Positions 34,201 through 44,892 of a stretch of 64,000 nt of DNA are shown one piece after another. Source of the DNA: Alisma plantago-aquatica (Eukaryota > Streptophyta > Magnoliopsida > Alismatales > Alismataceae); contig OY856413.1 in assembly GCA_963693085.1 (NCBI GenBank), positions 748,550,056 through 748,614,055 on the forward strand, written 5' to 3'. Numbering within the stretch: the stretch's first letter is position 1; each line of letters begins with the position of its first letter. The notes under the pieces were generated by a model. The model had not been told where the DNA came from and did no database searches. It was given only the letters and a program-made list of their open reading frames with translations. The translations under genes were made by a program, and so were the position numbers.

Positions 34201-34683
34201 CATGTGTAAAGCAATTTTCTAGGAATTCTCTAATCCTTATTCTTTTCCTTCTTCATTGTAACCATGTCACTTTTCCACCTTTAAATCCCAAATCTCGTAT
34301 GTGATAGTCATTGACTATATCTATAGAAGTTGTCATATCTCGTCTCAGTGGGTCATATTATTTCTTACAGTTAGATAGGATCTAATTTAAGTCATTAAAA
34401 CACATAGTAGGGAGTGTGTATCTCTTATTGATATTTCTCATCATGATCCACAATAAAATTTCATTTTCTCAATTGTACAGGACAATGGATATCCAACTTC
34501 CTAGCCCTCTACCATCTTGAATAATGTGGCCGACAATGTTTTGGGAATAAAACACAATTCTTATGCCCACATCCTTCTACTACAAAGTTATCCCCCCTCC
34601 CCTCCATTTCTTGAAATGTTCAAATCTACCCAATTGAAATAACCATGTCTCATGTTAGTTCCATCCATCGCCCTTACATATAT
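31297..34683 (-). pseudogene. old L1-type LINE, ORF2 relic (distal half)
   Basis: Minus-strand translation in shifting frames gives an ordered LINE ORF2. Endonuclease end lies at about 34450-34250 (MCFNDLN, IRDLGFKGGKVTW). RT fragments are LNRGLCQCNPISPYL and FFIDSSIFIY at about 33550-33370. The post-RT region has VSDFFDD...TWKIDILQ near 32520. A zf-RVT site lies near 32185 (VKCLVCNREEESIVHAVLMC). An RNase H remnant lies below about 31780. Stops are very frequent, so it is older than LINE1 and LINE2. Its right end abuts the gypsy2 5' LTR, and the rest resumes at 51053. Its left end is cut by the gypsy1 LTR edge. Confidence 0.75.
34679..34683. repeat. gypsy2 target-site duplication, left copy
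   Basis: TATAT here and TATAC at 51048-51052 flank the element and match at four of five bases, consistent with a 5-bp duplication with one later mutation. Confidence 0.65.
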
Positions 34684-35570
34684 TGTAACATCCCTGACCT
34701 GGGTTATGTTCTAACCCTAGGTGTTTTGCCTAATAAAGTTGATTAGATTCTTTCTCTTAATTCCTAAAAAGTAATTTAGGCTCAAGAGGAACTTATATTT
34801 CTATTTTAGTCATTTTTGTAAAATGTTGAAATATTATTTTGGTTGTTTTGGACTAAAGTGCAAATTACCCACGTTGAGGGGTTAACTTGCAAATTGTACA
34901 TGATAATATGTTCCTCAGATGTTGAGGCATCATGAGAAATATAATGATGCAGTGGTATGGTTTCCACAAGCTTAAGCACCAAGATAAAGCTTGTTGAGTA
35001 ATCCTTGTGCATTAAAACCTAGTTTTGGTGTAATGTGCAATTTACCCAAACACTAGGGTTCAACATGCAAAATACCACATCTAGAGGGTCCCCCATGTTT
35101 CTTAGCATCAATAAGAGCTAATAAAATGAGAGGGGTGCCTCATTTGAATTATCTTAGAGGAGAGAGAATCATGATATTAAAATAATTAAGATTTAAGTAT
35201 AAAAGGAACTTTACTTTAATTTAATGCAAAAAAAAGAAATATATTAATTGAAGAGCCCTTCAACCAAAAGTTGAGGGATGAATTTGAAAAGGGTTGTACG
35301 TTCTTTGTGCCTTGTAAAGGCAACGAAAATATCAAAGGGAATGGATAACTCACTCCCATTATTAAAGGAAAAAGTAATATCCACTAAAAAGGGGATATTA
35401 GTATAATATGTTTAAGGTGCTTAATTCCTTTTCTTTTAATTCTTGGATAAAGAAGAGGTTTTGAAAATGGATTAAGATGTCTTCGTGTCCAAGGAATTAA
35501 GGGGAAGGGGCGGCACTAATTTTGGAATTAAAAGAATTTTATAAGACATTTCCTCTGTCATTCAATTTCT

Positions 35571-35578
35571 TATAAAAA
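35571..35578 (+). promoter_or_regulatory. TATA box of the gypsy2 5' LTR
   Basis: TATAAAAA, 887 bases from the LTR start, in a local context conserved in the 3' LTR (45775-45782). It is the best TATA match in this part of the LTR. About 4.4 kb of LTR lies downstream and would be transcribed. Confidence 0.65.
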
Positions 35579-36089
35579 CACCCATTCCAACTCATTTGAG
35601 AGGATTTTTCTGAACCCGCTTATTCTCTTTACTCGCAAACCGACCAAGGGAGATAGGAGCATCTGAATGATGACCCCCAACCTGTTGGTAAGCTTCTTGA
35701 TCTTCTTTCACCTTGATTTCATGGTGAAAATGATAAAACAATGCATAATTTCTTCTCTATTTCACTCCCTCTTCAATCCTAGCCAATCCTTTCATCCAAA
35801 AATCTTGAGAACGGACCTTGGGCAGTTGCAAAAGCTTCCTCCACCATTTTTTATGTGAAGAACCAAGCTTTGAAGCTCAATTGGAGGCGGGTTATATAAC
35901 TCAAATCCTTAAATATTGTTATTGCTTTGAACTCTCCATGATTTGTTGAACGTTTTGTTCTATTTTGCAATTCCTTTTATCCATTGATGTAAATACCATG
36001 AAAATGGCAGTGATCTTTGAAAGAATGAAGGTAGATGATGATAACATCATCTTGGGCACGCAATCCAATAACTTTCCCTTGCAAACGGT

Positions 36090-37240
36090 TTTGAAGTTTT
36101 GATCCAAATGGTTTCACCAAACCGTTTGGAGACTAAACGGTTTGCAAACCGTTTAGAGCCTTGAACCCCCAAACCGTTTAAGATGGTTGACCATTTGGTT
36201 GGGTTGACCGTTTGAGGTTAGAACCCTAGTACTTTTTGAATGAGGATCTAATGACTCGAATTAATTAAATTAATATGTGGACAATCGTCTAATTTGAAAC
36301 CCTAATCGGGTTTAGTGTTGATTTTGCAATTGTTTAATTTAATTATTTGGGTTGATTAACCCAAACGGTCTCAAGACCATTTGGAGATCACCCAAACGGT
36401 CTCAAGACCGTTTGGAGGTCTAGGGTTGAGTATGGTGAAGTAGTTGAAGACCCAAAGATGTCAAATGATAATGCAAGCAATAACTAGTTTGTTGATCAAT
36501 CTAATTATCCATGCCCTAATTGAACTTCACCAATTTTGATGATAATTGGGGCAAACGGTCTCAAGACCATTTGGATGTTATCCAAACAATCTCAAGACCA
36601 TTTGAGGTCAGGTCATGCCCAATTTGATTGGTGGTCCAATGATTTCAAAGAAATTAGTTTCACAATGACTAACATTGAAGGTTCATCGATTTCAAACCCT
36701 AACCCAATTGGATTCAAAACCCTAATTGATGATTAATTAATAGTTAAATCAATTGAGGGATGAATTATTAACCTCACTTGAAGCATGGTTCTTAGGTTCA
36801 ATTGATGAGTAATTGTATGAATTCAATTGATGAGGGGACTAACCTAGGAAACCCTAAATCAATTTGAGTGGTTGAAACCATCTTCGGTCCAATCGGTTTT
36901 GAGGAGGTTTGAACCAAATGGTCTCAAGACCGTTTGAGTTCAAACAGTCTCAAAACCATTTGGGACCAAACGGTCTCAAGACTATTTGGGACCAAACGAT
37001 CCCAAACCGGTTGAGACCCAAACGGTTTCAAACTTTTATTTTGTCAAACGGTTTCAAAACTTTTACTTTGGCAAACAGTTTCAAGCACTACTTTACCAAA
37101 CGGTTTCAAACCGCAAGACCTAGACCGTTTGAAGGTCTAAACAATCTTAGACCATTTGGAGGTATCTCAAGCAAGACCGTTTGAGGTCTGATTGGTCAAG
37201 ACCGTTTGGGGTCTAAGTGACCAAGACCGTTTGAGAAACA
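36090..37240. repeat. palindromic motif array AAACGGTCT-CA-AGACCGTTT (5' LTR)
   Basis: Full or near-full copies occur at about 36362, 36393, 36553, 36580, 36917, 36942 and 36966, with many half-motifs (AAACGGTTTCAAA, GACCGTTTGAGG) from 36090 to 37240. The arms are 9-base inverted repeats around a 2-base spacer. Most variants differ by CG changing to CA or TG. Spacing is irregular and the sequence between copies is not repeated. Confidence 0.9.
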
Positions 37241-37559
37241 ATTAACCCAAATTGTATGGATACTTAAGGTGATTAAAGGTCAATTGTGTTATTGATTATT
37301 ATATGATGTAACTCAAGGATGATTAAGGTAATTGTACCCATAATAGGATAGGGTGATTAGTACCTTATGAATTATTAATCTTTGATGATGATGGAAGTAA
37401 TGACACCATACATGTGTCAGCTCTCCAATCAAGTTGAAGTTGACCTAATCCAATCAAGTCTGATGTAAATATCATTCTATAAGGATAAGAGAGAGAGAGA
37501 GAGAGAGAACTTCTTACATGAATGATTATCATGTAATGATTAATTCTCAACACTATCAA

Positions 37560-38110
37560 CATAAATGAATGTGTAATTAGGGTATGATCCTTGATTAAGA
37601 GACCATGAACCCTAATTAAGAAGGTTAATGTGCCCTAACCATAATTGAGGGCAATGAGAAGTGAAACCCTAATCCCTGGTCATAGTTAACCCTAATTGAG
37701 GGAAATGATAGGTGAAATTTTAATCCATGGTAATAGTAAACCCTAATTTAGGGTAATGACATGAGAAACCCTAATTCAGGTTATTTTAGTAATAAACCTT
37801 GATTGAATGTGCATAGTAAACCCTAATTGAGGATGATTATATGAGAAACCCTAATCAAGGGTGAAACTATATGAAACCCTAAAGAAAGCGTGATGACATG
37901 TGAAACTATAGATAAGGTTAAAGTCAAAATGAAAATCTAATGCAATGATAAGATGTAAAACCTGACTCAAGGTGATACTATGTACTGGTATGTAACTCTT
38001 TGAAGTGAAATCCTATATTGATATAGGATAAAGATGTGTGGAACCCTAATTTTGGGTTGTAATGTTTGAGACCCTAAACTTTGGGAAATATGATGATAAT
38101 CATAACCCAA
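37560..38110. repeat. AAACCCTAAT-rich stretch in the gypsy2 5' LTR
   Basis: AACCCTAAT or its complement recurs more than ten times with 20-40 bases between copies, also in the 3' LTR (48600-49090). The word matches the plant telomere repeat, but the copies are not contiguous. Confidence 0.7.
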
Positions 38111-39469
38111 ATATGGGTAATGAGATTAAGTATTCCTATTTTACATAAATTGGGAAATCTTAACTCAAATGAAGAAATAGTGATGTTATTCTAATAATGT
38201 AAAGTGCTAATTTATAATTGACATAATTGTTATCATGTGCACTAATTATGCAGGATACATGAGATGGTGGACATAGTCAGATATGAGCTATGATGTTCTA
38301 CTAATGAAATTGCTTTATGGGCTATTTGAGCCATAATATACTGTGTTTCCTAGTGAGAGGTAACAAGAGACGTTATTGGGCTTTAAGAGCCATGTGAAAT
38401 ACCTGCACTGCAATTTATTATGTTTACCATGATCAGTTAACCTGAATGCATTAAGTTACCTGATAGATTGGTAACAAGTGTTTTAATGATTTGAGGATTT
38501 GAATACCCATGTATCATAATCATGATGATGAGATGATAAGGGATGAGATTACCCTGATGTGATAAGGGATTGAGATCCCAATATGTAACATGGCTTTGAA
38601 AAGAACTTGATAGAAACAGTATTCAATCTTTATAGCAATTGTTATAATGTTTTATGTGTGTAAAAATGTTTGATGCTAAAAGAATATTGTAAGGTACTTA
38701 ATTAATCAGGTAAAATAGTATCATGTAGAGCCCTGACCATAGATCCATCATCGTCAGTAGTTTGGTGATGGTGAAATAGGTTTTCCTAAAGGAACTCCTA
38801 GAGGGCATACTTTTGAGTATGTGGGGGTTATGGGCGTGAATATCCTTACGCCCTAATGGAGGAATTAATGTGAGGTAAACATTAAATCTCTCAATCCTTC
38901 ATTATATGTGACGGGATGGATGTATCACTAATCTCCCAAATGTCGGGATGGATGTACCATTAATCTCCCGATGATCTTAATGTCGGATCGATGTGAGATA
39001 AATATAATATCTCTTGATTATGAAGAGAGTACAACATGCCACTGTAACTCTAAATAGTGAAGTTGCCAGTATACCCTGGAAAGCTATTTAGCAGAGACAC
39101 AAGATGTCCTGCACTTGGTCCTCACACTGACTGAGGAAGATGAGGTCATGGAAATCCAGCTCTTCTATTGACCTATGTATGGTACCGATTTCGATTTCGT
39201 AATGGTCAGTTGGAGTATGAGTGGTATACCTCATCTCCTCAGGGCATAAAGTATGATTGTAAAATGTAATCAGTCGTGTAGCATATTTGCTTAAGGTTGA
39301 AATATGAGAATCATTGGTTGTTGTTACTTGTCTAGTATGCTTAATGGACAAATGTTATTTATGCTATTAAATTCCTTATTGGATAAGTAACATGCTTCTT
39401 TATCTAGTTAAAAGTGAAATGCTTTGAATAGATAATATTGTCCTAATTTGTTATATACTGAATTGCCTA

Positions 39470-39676
39470 ATGTTAATCATTTATGAATATTCTGCTTCGT
39501 TATATACCATTATCTACAATAATAATGTTTCTGGCAGAGAGTTATATCTCTCGCTGGGGCAATTTTTCAATTGTCTCACCCCCATGGGATTCAACTTTTT
39601 AGGTAGACGCAGAAGAGGCAGAAACCCTACAGTAAGGGAAGAGCAGCAACAGCAGCAGAACCAAGGACATCAGTGA
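39470..39676 (+). other. short ORF conserved in both gypsy2 LTRs (copy 1)
   Basis: A 68-codon ORF whose C-terminal half (FNFLGRR, GRNPTVREEQQQQQNQGHQ) is nearly identical to the 69-codon ORF at 50462-50671. It lies near the 3' end of the LTR, next to a splice-acceptor-like TTTTTAGG. The N-terminal half differs by small indels and changes. LTR copies are identical at insertion, so conservation does not by itself prove a protein. No known domain. Confidence 0.35.
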
Positions 39677-40059
39677 ATTCTCAGGTGGAGACACTGATTA
39701 TCATGTCATGTATATAGAGAGTCCTATGTGTCGTATATGTACTCTCAGGTCCTAGGAGTCAATAGTTAGTTTAATATTGATCTGAGATTTTGGCTTGATG
39801 CCTCGAGATTTTTGTACTGCCTATGTATAGTCTAATAGGGCATTTGTTGCTTGTATCACTCGAGAAGAAATGGTACAAGAGATGTACTAGTTAACCAAAA
39901 TGTAATTGTAATACTTTGGTTCTTTATGAAAGAGTTTTTCAGTTTATGGATCTCTTTGTAAAAAGTTTTAATTTTTAGTGATTTTCAGTAATTCCGCTAC
40001 TAACGACCGCTTCCGCTTAAGTTAATCATGTTTTTGTAAGTTGGATGCCACAAATCAGT

Positions 40060-40072
40060 TGGTATCAGAGCT
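40060..40072 (+). promoter_or_regulatory. primer-binding site of gypsy2 (initiator tRNA-Met type)
   Basis: TGGTATCAGAGCT begins 7 bases after the 5' LTR end, matching the initiator tRNA-Met 3' end as in gypsy1. Confidence 0.92.
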
Positions 40073-40187
40073 CTAGGTTCGCTGAGTCTACAGAGACATA
40101 GGACTAAGGTTGTTGAGTCTGTTCTAGTGTCTTCTAGTTTATCTGATAGTGTCTTCTGCTCATATAGGAGGAGAAGAAGAACTAAAG

Positions 40188-41438
40188 ATGTCTGGATCAC
40201 ACGATGAACATGCTGCTGAGAGCAGCATTGCTGCACCGGGAGGAGGTGCAAGAGATCAATATAGGGAGGAGCCCGTACCATAACAACCCCAGTTCAATCA
40301 AGTTGATATGGGGAACCCATCCTTCCAAGCAATGTTTGGACAGTTCATAGCAGCTATGACCCATATGATGGATAGGATGTCATTACCTCCACCTAGGGCA
40401 CATACCCACCATGAAGGACAAGGAGCCAGCAAGACATTTGAATGACTTCGCCGGGTTGGAGCCACAGAATATGCTAGGACAGCTGACCCATCAGATGTTG
40501 ACATGTGGCTGACTGAGCTGGAAAAGGCCTTTAGAATCCTTAACATTCTAGAAGCTGAGAAGGTTAGACATGATGTGTACCTTCTTAAGGGGAGTGCTGG
40601 CCATTGGTGGACCATTGAAGAGGGAAAGAGGCCAGGTGTGGAGATTGAATGGGAAGTATTCCGATGAGAATTCATCAATAGATACTTTCCTAAGACGTTC
40701 CTGGATAAGAAGATCTCTCAGTTTGAGATATTAAGACAAGGACCAATGAACATTAGGGAGTATGAGGCTAAGTTTATGGAGCTTTTGCAGTTTTGTCCGC
40801 ATATGGAAGCTACAGATGAAGAGAGGATTTGGCATTTTGAGAAAGGATTGAATGTTGATTTGACCACTCCTGTGTCTGATCTAGAGAACAGGGAGAGGTT
40901 TGCGACTTTTGTAGAGTCTGTCAGACGGATAGAGAGGTATGTGACTGAGAAGTGATAGACTAAGAGTAAGAAAGTGTATTCCCAGTTTCAAGGACCCTTG
41001 TCCAAAAGTTTTAAGAAACTGAGGTTTTCTGCACCAATAGCACCACCAAGGTTCAATACCCAGACGCAGTGGACGTCTAATAGGGGTAGAGGCCATAGTT
41101 TACCTCCGGAAGGAGCCCACAGCACAGCATCAGTATCAGTAATAGGACCATCTAGACCACAGCCAGGGAACAGAGGTTGTTTCATATGTAGAAAGATGGG
41201 GCATCTGATGAAGGATTGTCGAGCCAGAGAAGCAAGTGTGACTCAACCTCAGAGGCAGAGTCAGCAAGGCTCTCAGAGGCGACCGTTTCCAAGTGGAGCT
41301 AGAGGACGTGGACAAGCGTCCCAAGATGGATCGTCGGCACCCAGTAATCGAGCACCGAGTCAACCACAGGCGACAGTGAGATTATATGTGATGAATCAGC
41401 CTGATGCAGTAGTCAACCCTCGGGTTGTGGCAGGTTAG
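40188..41438 (+). pseudogene. gag: gypsy2 gag
   Basis: One frame from ATG 40188 (MSGSHDEHAAESS) to the TAG at 41436 has in-frame stops at 40281, 40443, 40665, 40953 and 40956. The capsid core is clear (WLTELEKAFRIL, EFINRYFP, KKISQFEILRQGPM, YEAKFMELLQFCPHM). A CCHC zinc knuckle at about 41178-41223 (CFICRKMGHLMKDC) is intact and followed by an Arg/Gln/Ser-rich tail. It would form the virus-like particle and bind genomic RNA. The protease follows directly in the same frame, as in chromoviruses with a single gag-pol ORF. Stops make it non-functional. Confidence 0.9.
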
Positions 41439-42131
41439 ATGGAATTGTTTTATTCTGATATGTCTACATCTTGCGTTGTACTTGTTTTAATTGATTTGTG
41501 TGCTACGCATTCTTTCATCATTAAAAGAGTGATTCTTGACTACAATATGACAGTTAGTCATAGGGCAGAGAGTTTGAAGTTAGAAACTCCTTTGATGGGA
41601 TTTGTAGTGTTATGGGAGGTGTGTTGTCCCTGCACTCTTTTCTTTTCTGAACATCGCATTCAAGTGGATCTTATACCCCTTGAGATGCATGGGTTCGATA
41701 TAATTCTCGGAATGGACACCCTAGAAAGGTATAAGGTTGTTTTGGATTGTGAGTCCAAGCAAGCTGTGTTCACAGATAATAGTGACATATGGATCTTTCA
41801 AGGAGATAGAAAGATTCTTCCAACATGTCTTGTGTCAGCTATGGTAGCTGAGAAGTTGATGAGGCAAGGATGTTTTGCATTCTTGGCACATGTGGTAGAT
41901 ACCACTATGGAGAGCCCTCATCCTTCTGAAGTTTTTATAGTCAGGGAATTTGAAGATGTGTTTCCTGAGGAACTTCCTAGTGTACCTCCACCCCGAGAGA
42001 TTGATTTTGAGATTAATCTAGTCCCGGGCATGCAACTAATAGCACAAACACCATACATGATGGCGCCTGCTGAGATGGAAGAACTCAAGAAACAACTTCA
42101 GGAGTTGCTTGAGAAAGGTTTATTCGACTGA
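41439..42131 (+). pseudogene. pol: gypsy2 aspartic protease and start of reverse transcriptase
   Basis: Continuous with gag apart from the TAG at 41436. The retropepsin is recognised by ATHSFI, LKLETPL, DLIPLEMHGFDIILGMDTL and the linker to RT (EFEDVFPEELPSVPPPREI). The active-site triad, expected as Asp-Ser-Gly before ATHSFI, now reads Asp-Leu-Cys (about 41490-41500), so the protease is dead apart from the stops. The frame ends at 42131 because of a frameshift; RT continues one frame over. Confidence 0.88.
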
Positions 42132-43270
42132 GTACTTCACCATGGGGTGCTTCAGTTCTCTTTGTTAAAAAGAAGGATGGATCGATGTGACTATGCATTG
42201 ATTACAGGCAGTTGAAGAAAGTAATTATAAAGAACAAGTATCCTCTACCAAGGATTGATGACTTGTTCCATCAATTGCATGGCGGAACTGTCTTTTCTAA
42301 GATAGATTTGAGGTCAGGAGACCATCAGTTATGTATTAAAGAGGGTGACATACCTAAGTCTCCCTTTAGGACAAGGTATGGTCACTATGAGTTCACAGTT
42401 ATGTCGTTTGGACTAACTAATGCACCAGCTACATTTATGGAACTCATGAATAGAATCTTTTGACCTTTTCTTGATCAGTGTGTAGTAGTCTTCATAGATG
42501 ACATCTTGATATATAGTAGAGATGCTCAACAACATGAGAAGCATCTTCGTCAAGCTTTGAATTTGCTAAGAAAGCATAAGTTGTATGCTAAGTTTAGCAA
42601 ATGTGAGTTCTGGTTACCAGAAGTCTCTTTTCTTGGACACGTAATATCTACCTCATGTATTCATTTTGATCCTAAGAAGGTAGAATCTACCCTGCAATGG
42701 GAACATCCAAAGACACCAATGGAGATTCACAGTTTCTTAGGGTTGGCAGGTTATTATAGGAGGTTCATTAAGAACGTCAGTTCTATGGCTTTACCCTTAA
42801 CCAAGTTGACCAGGAAGGAAGTTCCTTTTGCCTGGAATGACAAGTGTCAACATTCTTTCTAGTTATTGAAAGAAAGGTTGACAAGTGCACATGTGCTAGT
42901 GTTACCTGAGCAGGGAAAAGGGTACATAGTTTTCTTTGATGCATCTAAGAATGGCTTAGGATGTGTGTTGATGCAGGATAAGCAAGTGATTTCTTTTTCT
43001 TCTCGACAGCTTAAGAAACATGAAGAGAATTATCCAACACATGATCTAGAACTAGCTGCTATTGTTCATGCCTTGAAGATCTGGAGACATTATCTCTATG
43101 GAGAGACATTCCAGATTTTCACAGACCATAAGAACCTAAAGTATATCTTTTCACAGCATGAGTTGAACATGAGGCAATGATGTTGGATGGAATTAATCAA
43201 AGACTATGATTGTACAATTGATTATCATCCAGGGAAAGCTAATGTAGTGGCTGATGAAGCAGAAAATCAG
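42132..43270 (+). pseudogene. pol: gypsy2 reverse transcriptase and RNase H
   Basis: The second frame carries WGASVLFVKKKDGS, then a TGA (42188), [45 protein letters not shown], a TGA (42461), and the catalytic box [12 protein letters not shown] near 42485. The thumb and connection follow ([29 protein letters not shown]). RNase H runs from about 42925 ([44 protein letters not shown]). Further stops lie at 42860 and 43178. A second frameshift falls between about 43260 and 43540. Confidence 0.9.
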
Positions 43271-43479
43271 TAACACCGGCCCTAGATAAAGCACAGTTAA
43301 ACTCCTTAATGTGCTCTAGGAGGGATATGTTTATATCCTTGAGGCAAGACAATGTACAGCTTAAAGTATCATTGTTAGCCGAGCTGTTAGCTGAGATGCA
43401 CATAAAACCTACTCTGAGACAGTAGATTAAAGAAGCATAGCAAGCTAATGTTGTAGTTCAGCAGATTAGATCAGAGTAT

Positions 43480-44661
43480 GGTAGTGAGAAACGGGATGGC
43501 TTTCATGAATCAGAGGATCAGGTAGTCTGTTACCATGGTAGAATGGTAGTACATGATGCCAATGACTTGAGCAAGTTAGTTCTGGAAGAAGCTCATTCTT
43601 CGATGTATGCTATGCATTCAGGGAGCACCAAGATATATCATAACTTAAAAGATATGTATTGGTGGCCTGGATTGAATAAAGATGTAGCTGAGTTTGTTAT
43701 GCGGTGTCCGGTGTGTCAACAGGTTAAAGTTGAACATCAGATACTCACAGGAACAATGCAACCTTTGCCTATACCGCAGTGGAAATAGGATCATGTAACC
43801 ATGGATTTTGTGGTTGGTTTGCCTAGAACAACCAAAGGTCATGATTCCATATGGGTGATAGTTTATAGGTTGACAAAGATAGCACATTTCTTACCTGTCA
43901 AAACAACCTACATTGTTGAGAAGCTTGTACAGATCTATGTAGATGAGATAGTGTGGTTGCATGGGGTTCCAGCTACTATCGTTTCTGATAGAGGACCTCA
44001 TTTCATGAGTCGTTTTTGGGAATGAATTCATAAAGCTTTGGGTACACAGTTAAGATTTAGTACATCCTTTCATCCTCAGACAGATGGACAATCTGAAAGG
44101 ACTATACAAACCTTGGAGGACTTGCTTAGAGCATGTGTCCTTCAGTTTGTAGGAAGTTGGGATCTACACCTGAGCTTGATAGAATTTGCTTACAATAATA
44201 GCTATCAGCACAGTATTGACATGGCACCATATGAAGCTTTTTATGGTAGATGTTGTAGATCTCCTTTATGTTGGTATGAAATAGGAGAAAATCAACTTTT
44301 GGGTCCTGAGCTTGTGCAGCAAATAACTGAGAAGATTAAAGTAATACAACAACAGTTAAAGACTGTACAGGATAGACAGAAATCATACGCCGACAAACGG
44401 TGAAGACCTTTAGAATTCCAAGTTGGAGACAGAGTGTACCTCAAGGTCTCACCTTGGAAAGGTATCTTGAGATTTGGGAGAAAGGGAAAGTTAGCTCCTA
44501 TATTTATGGGGCCTTATCCAATCATTGAATGGATTGGAAAGGTAGCTTATAAGATGGAGTTGCCACTTGAGTTGCATAAGTTGCACCCAGTGTTCCACAT
44601 CTCTATGTTGAGGAAGTGTCATCCTGACACAGAATTAGTTCTACAACCTATAGAGGTATAA
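43480..44661 (+). pseudogene. pol: gypsy2 integrase
   Basis: Third frame. The HHCC zinc region reads EEAHSSMYAMHSGSTKIY and CPVCQQVK (43580-43720). The core starts near 43790 with the first Asp in HVTMDFVVG and the second in SDRGPHF (about 43985). The Glu lies in TDGQSERTIQTLE (about 44080). The DDE triad is therefore still present. The GPY/F-type C-terminal module follows (YLKVSPWKG, KLAPIFMGPYPIIEWIGKV, SMLRKCHPDTELV). In-frame stops are at 43786, 44023, 44401 and 44659. It would insert the cDNA copy into the genome. Confidence 0.9.
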
Positions 44662-44841
44662 ATAAATGATGATATATCATATGTTGAAGGACATGTAACG
44701 ATCCTTGATAAAAGAATTAAAAAGCTGAAAAAGAAGGACATATGTCTTGTAAAAGTCCTCTGGAATCAGCGTGGCATTTAAGAAGCCACATGGGAACTAG
44801 AGGAAGAGATTAGGAGGAAATACCCTACTCTTTTCTCTTAA
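44662..44841 (+). pseudogene. gypsy2 chromodomain relic
   Basis: In the integrase frame the sequence continues NDDISYVEGHVTILDKRI, LVKVLWNQRG, then a TAA (44779) and EATWELEEEIRRKYPTLF. The order YVE, VKVLW, TWE is that of the C-terminal chromodomain of Tekay/Del chromoviruses, which guides integration to certain chromatin. Two in-frame stops (44659 and 44779) interrupt it. Confidence 0.85.
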
Positions 44842-44867
44842 TGTTTTTGTTAATGATTTCGGGGACG

Positions 44868-44892
44868 AAATCCTTGTAAGGGGTGGATAATT
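44868..44892 (+). promoter_or_regulatory. polypurine tract region of gypsy2
   Basis: AAGGGGTGGATAATT directly precedes the 3' LTR and fits the plus-strand primer site. A very similar GAGGTGGATGAAT precedes the LTR at 57068. Confidence 0.75.

Larger units (their letters stand above)
34684..40052 (+). repeat. gypsy2 5' LTR
   Basis: Identity with 44893-51047 holds along the whole length except for the MITE and small indels. A TATA box (TATAAAAA) is at 35571. Downstream are a palindromic motif array (36090-37240), an AAACCCTAA-rich stretch (37560-38100), and a splice-acceptor-like TTTTTAGGTAG near 39597. The pre-insertion site of the MITE found in the other LTR is intact here at 36350-36357 (GGTTGATT). 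Confidence 0.95.

Noticed and set aside
36090..37240. CRISPR-like array of palindromic repeats
   Set aside because: Spacing is irregular, there are no cas genes, and the host is a plant; the motif lies inside an LTR present twice.
37560..38110. Telomere-like AAACCCTAA repeats, possible interstitial telomere
   Set aside because: Copies are 20-40 bases apart, in both orientations, and are repeated in the other LTR; they belong to the LTR rather than a telomeric tract.
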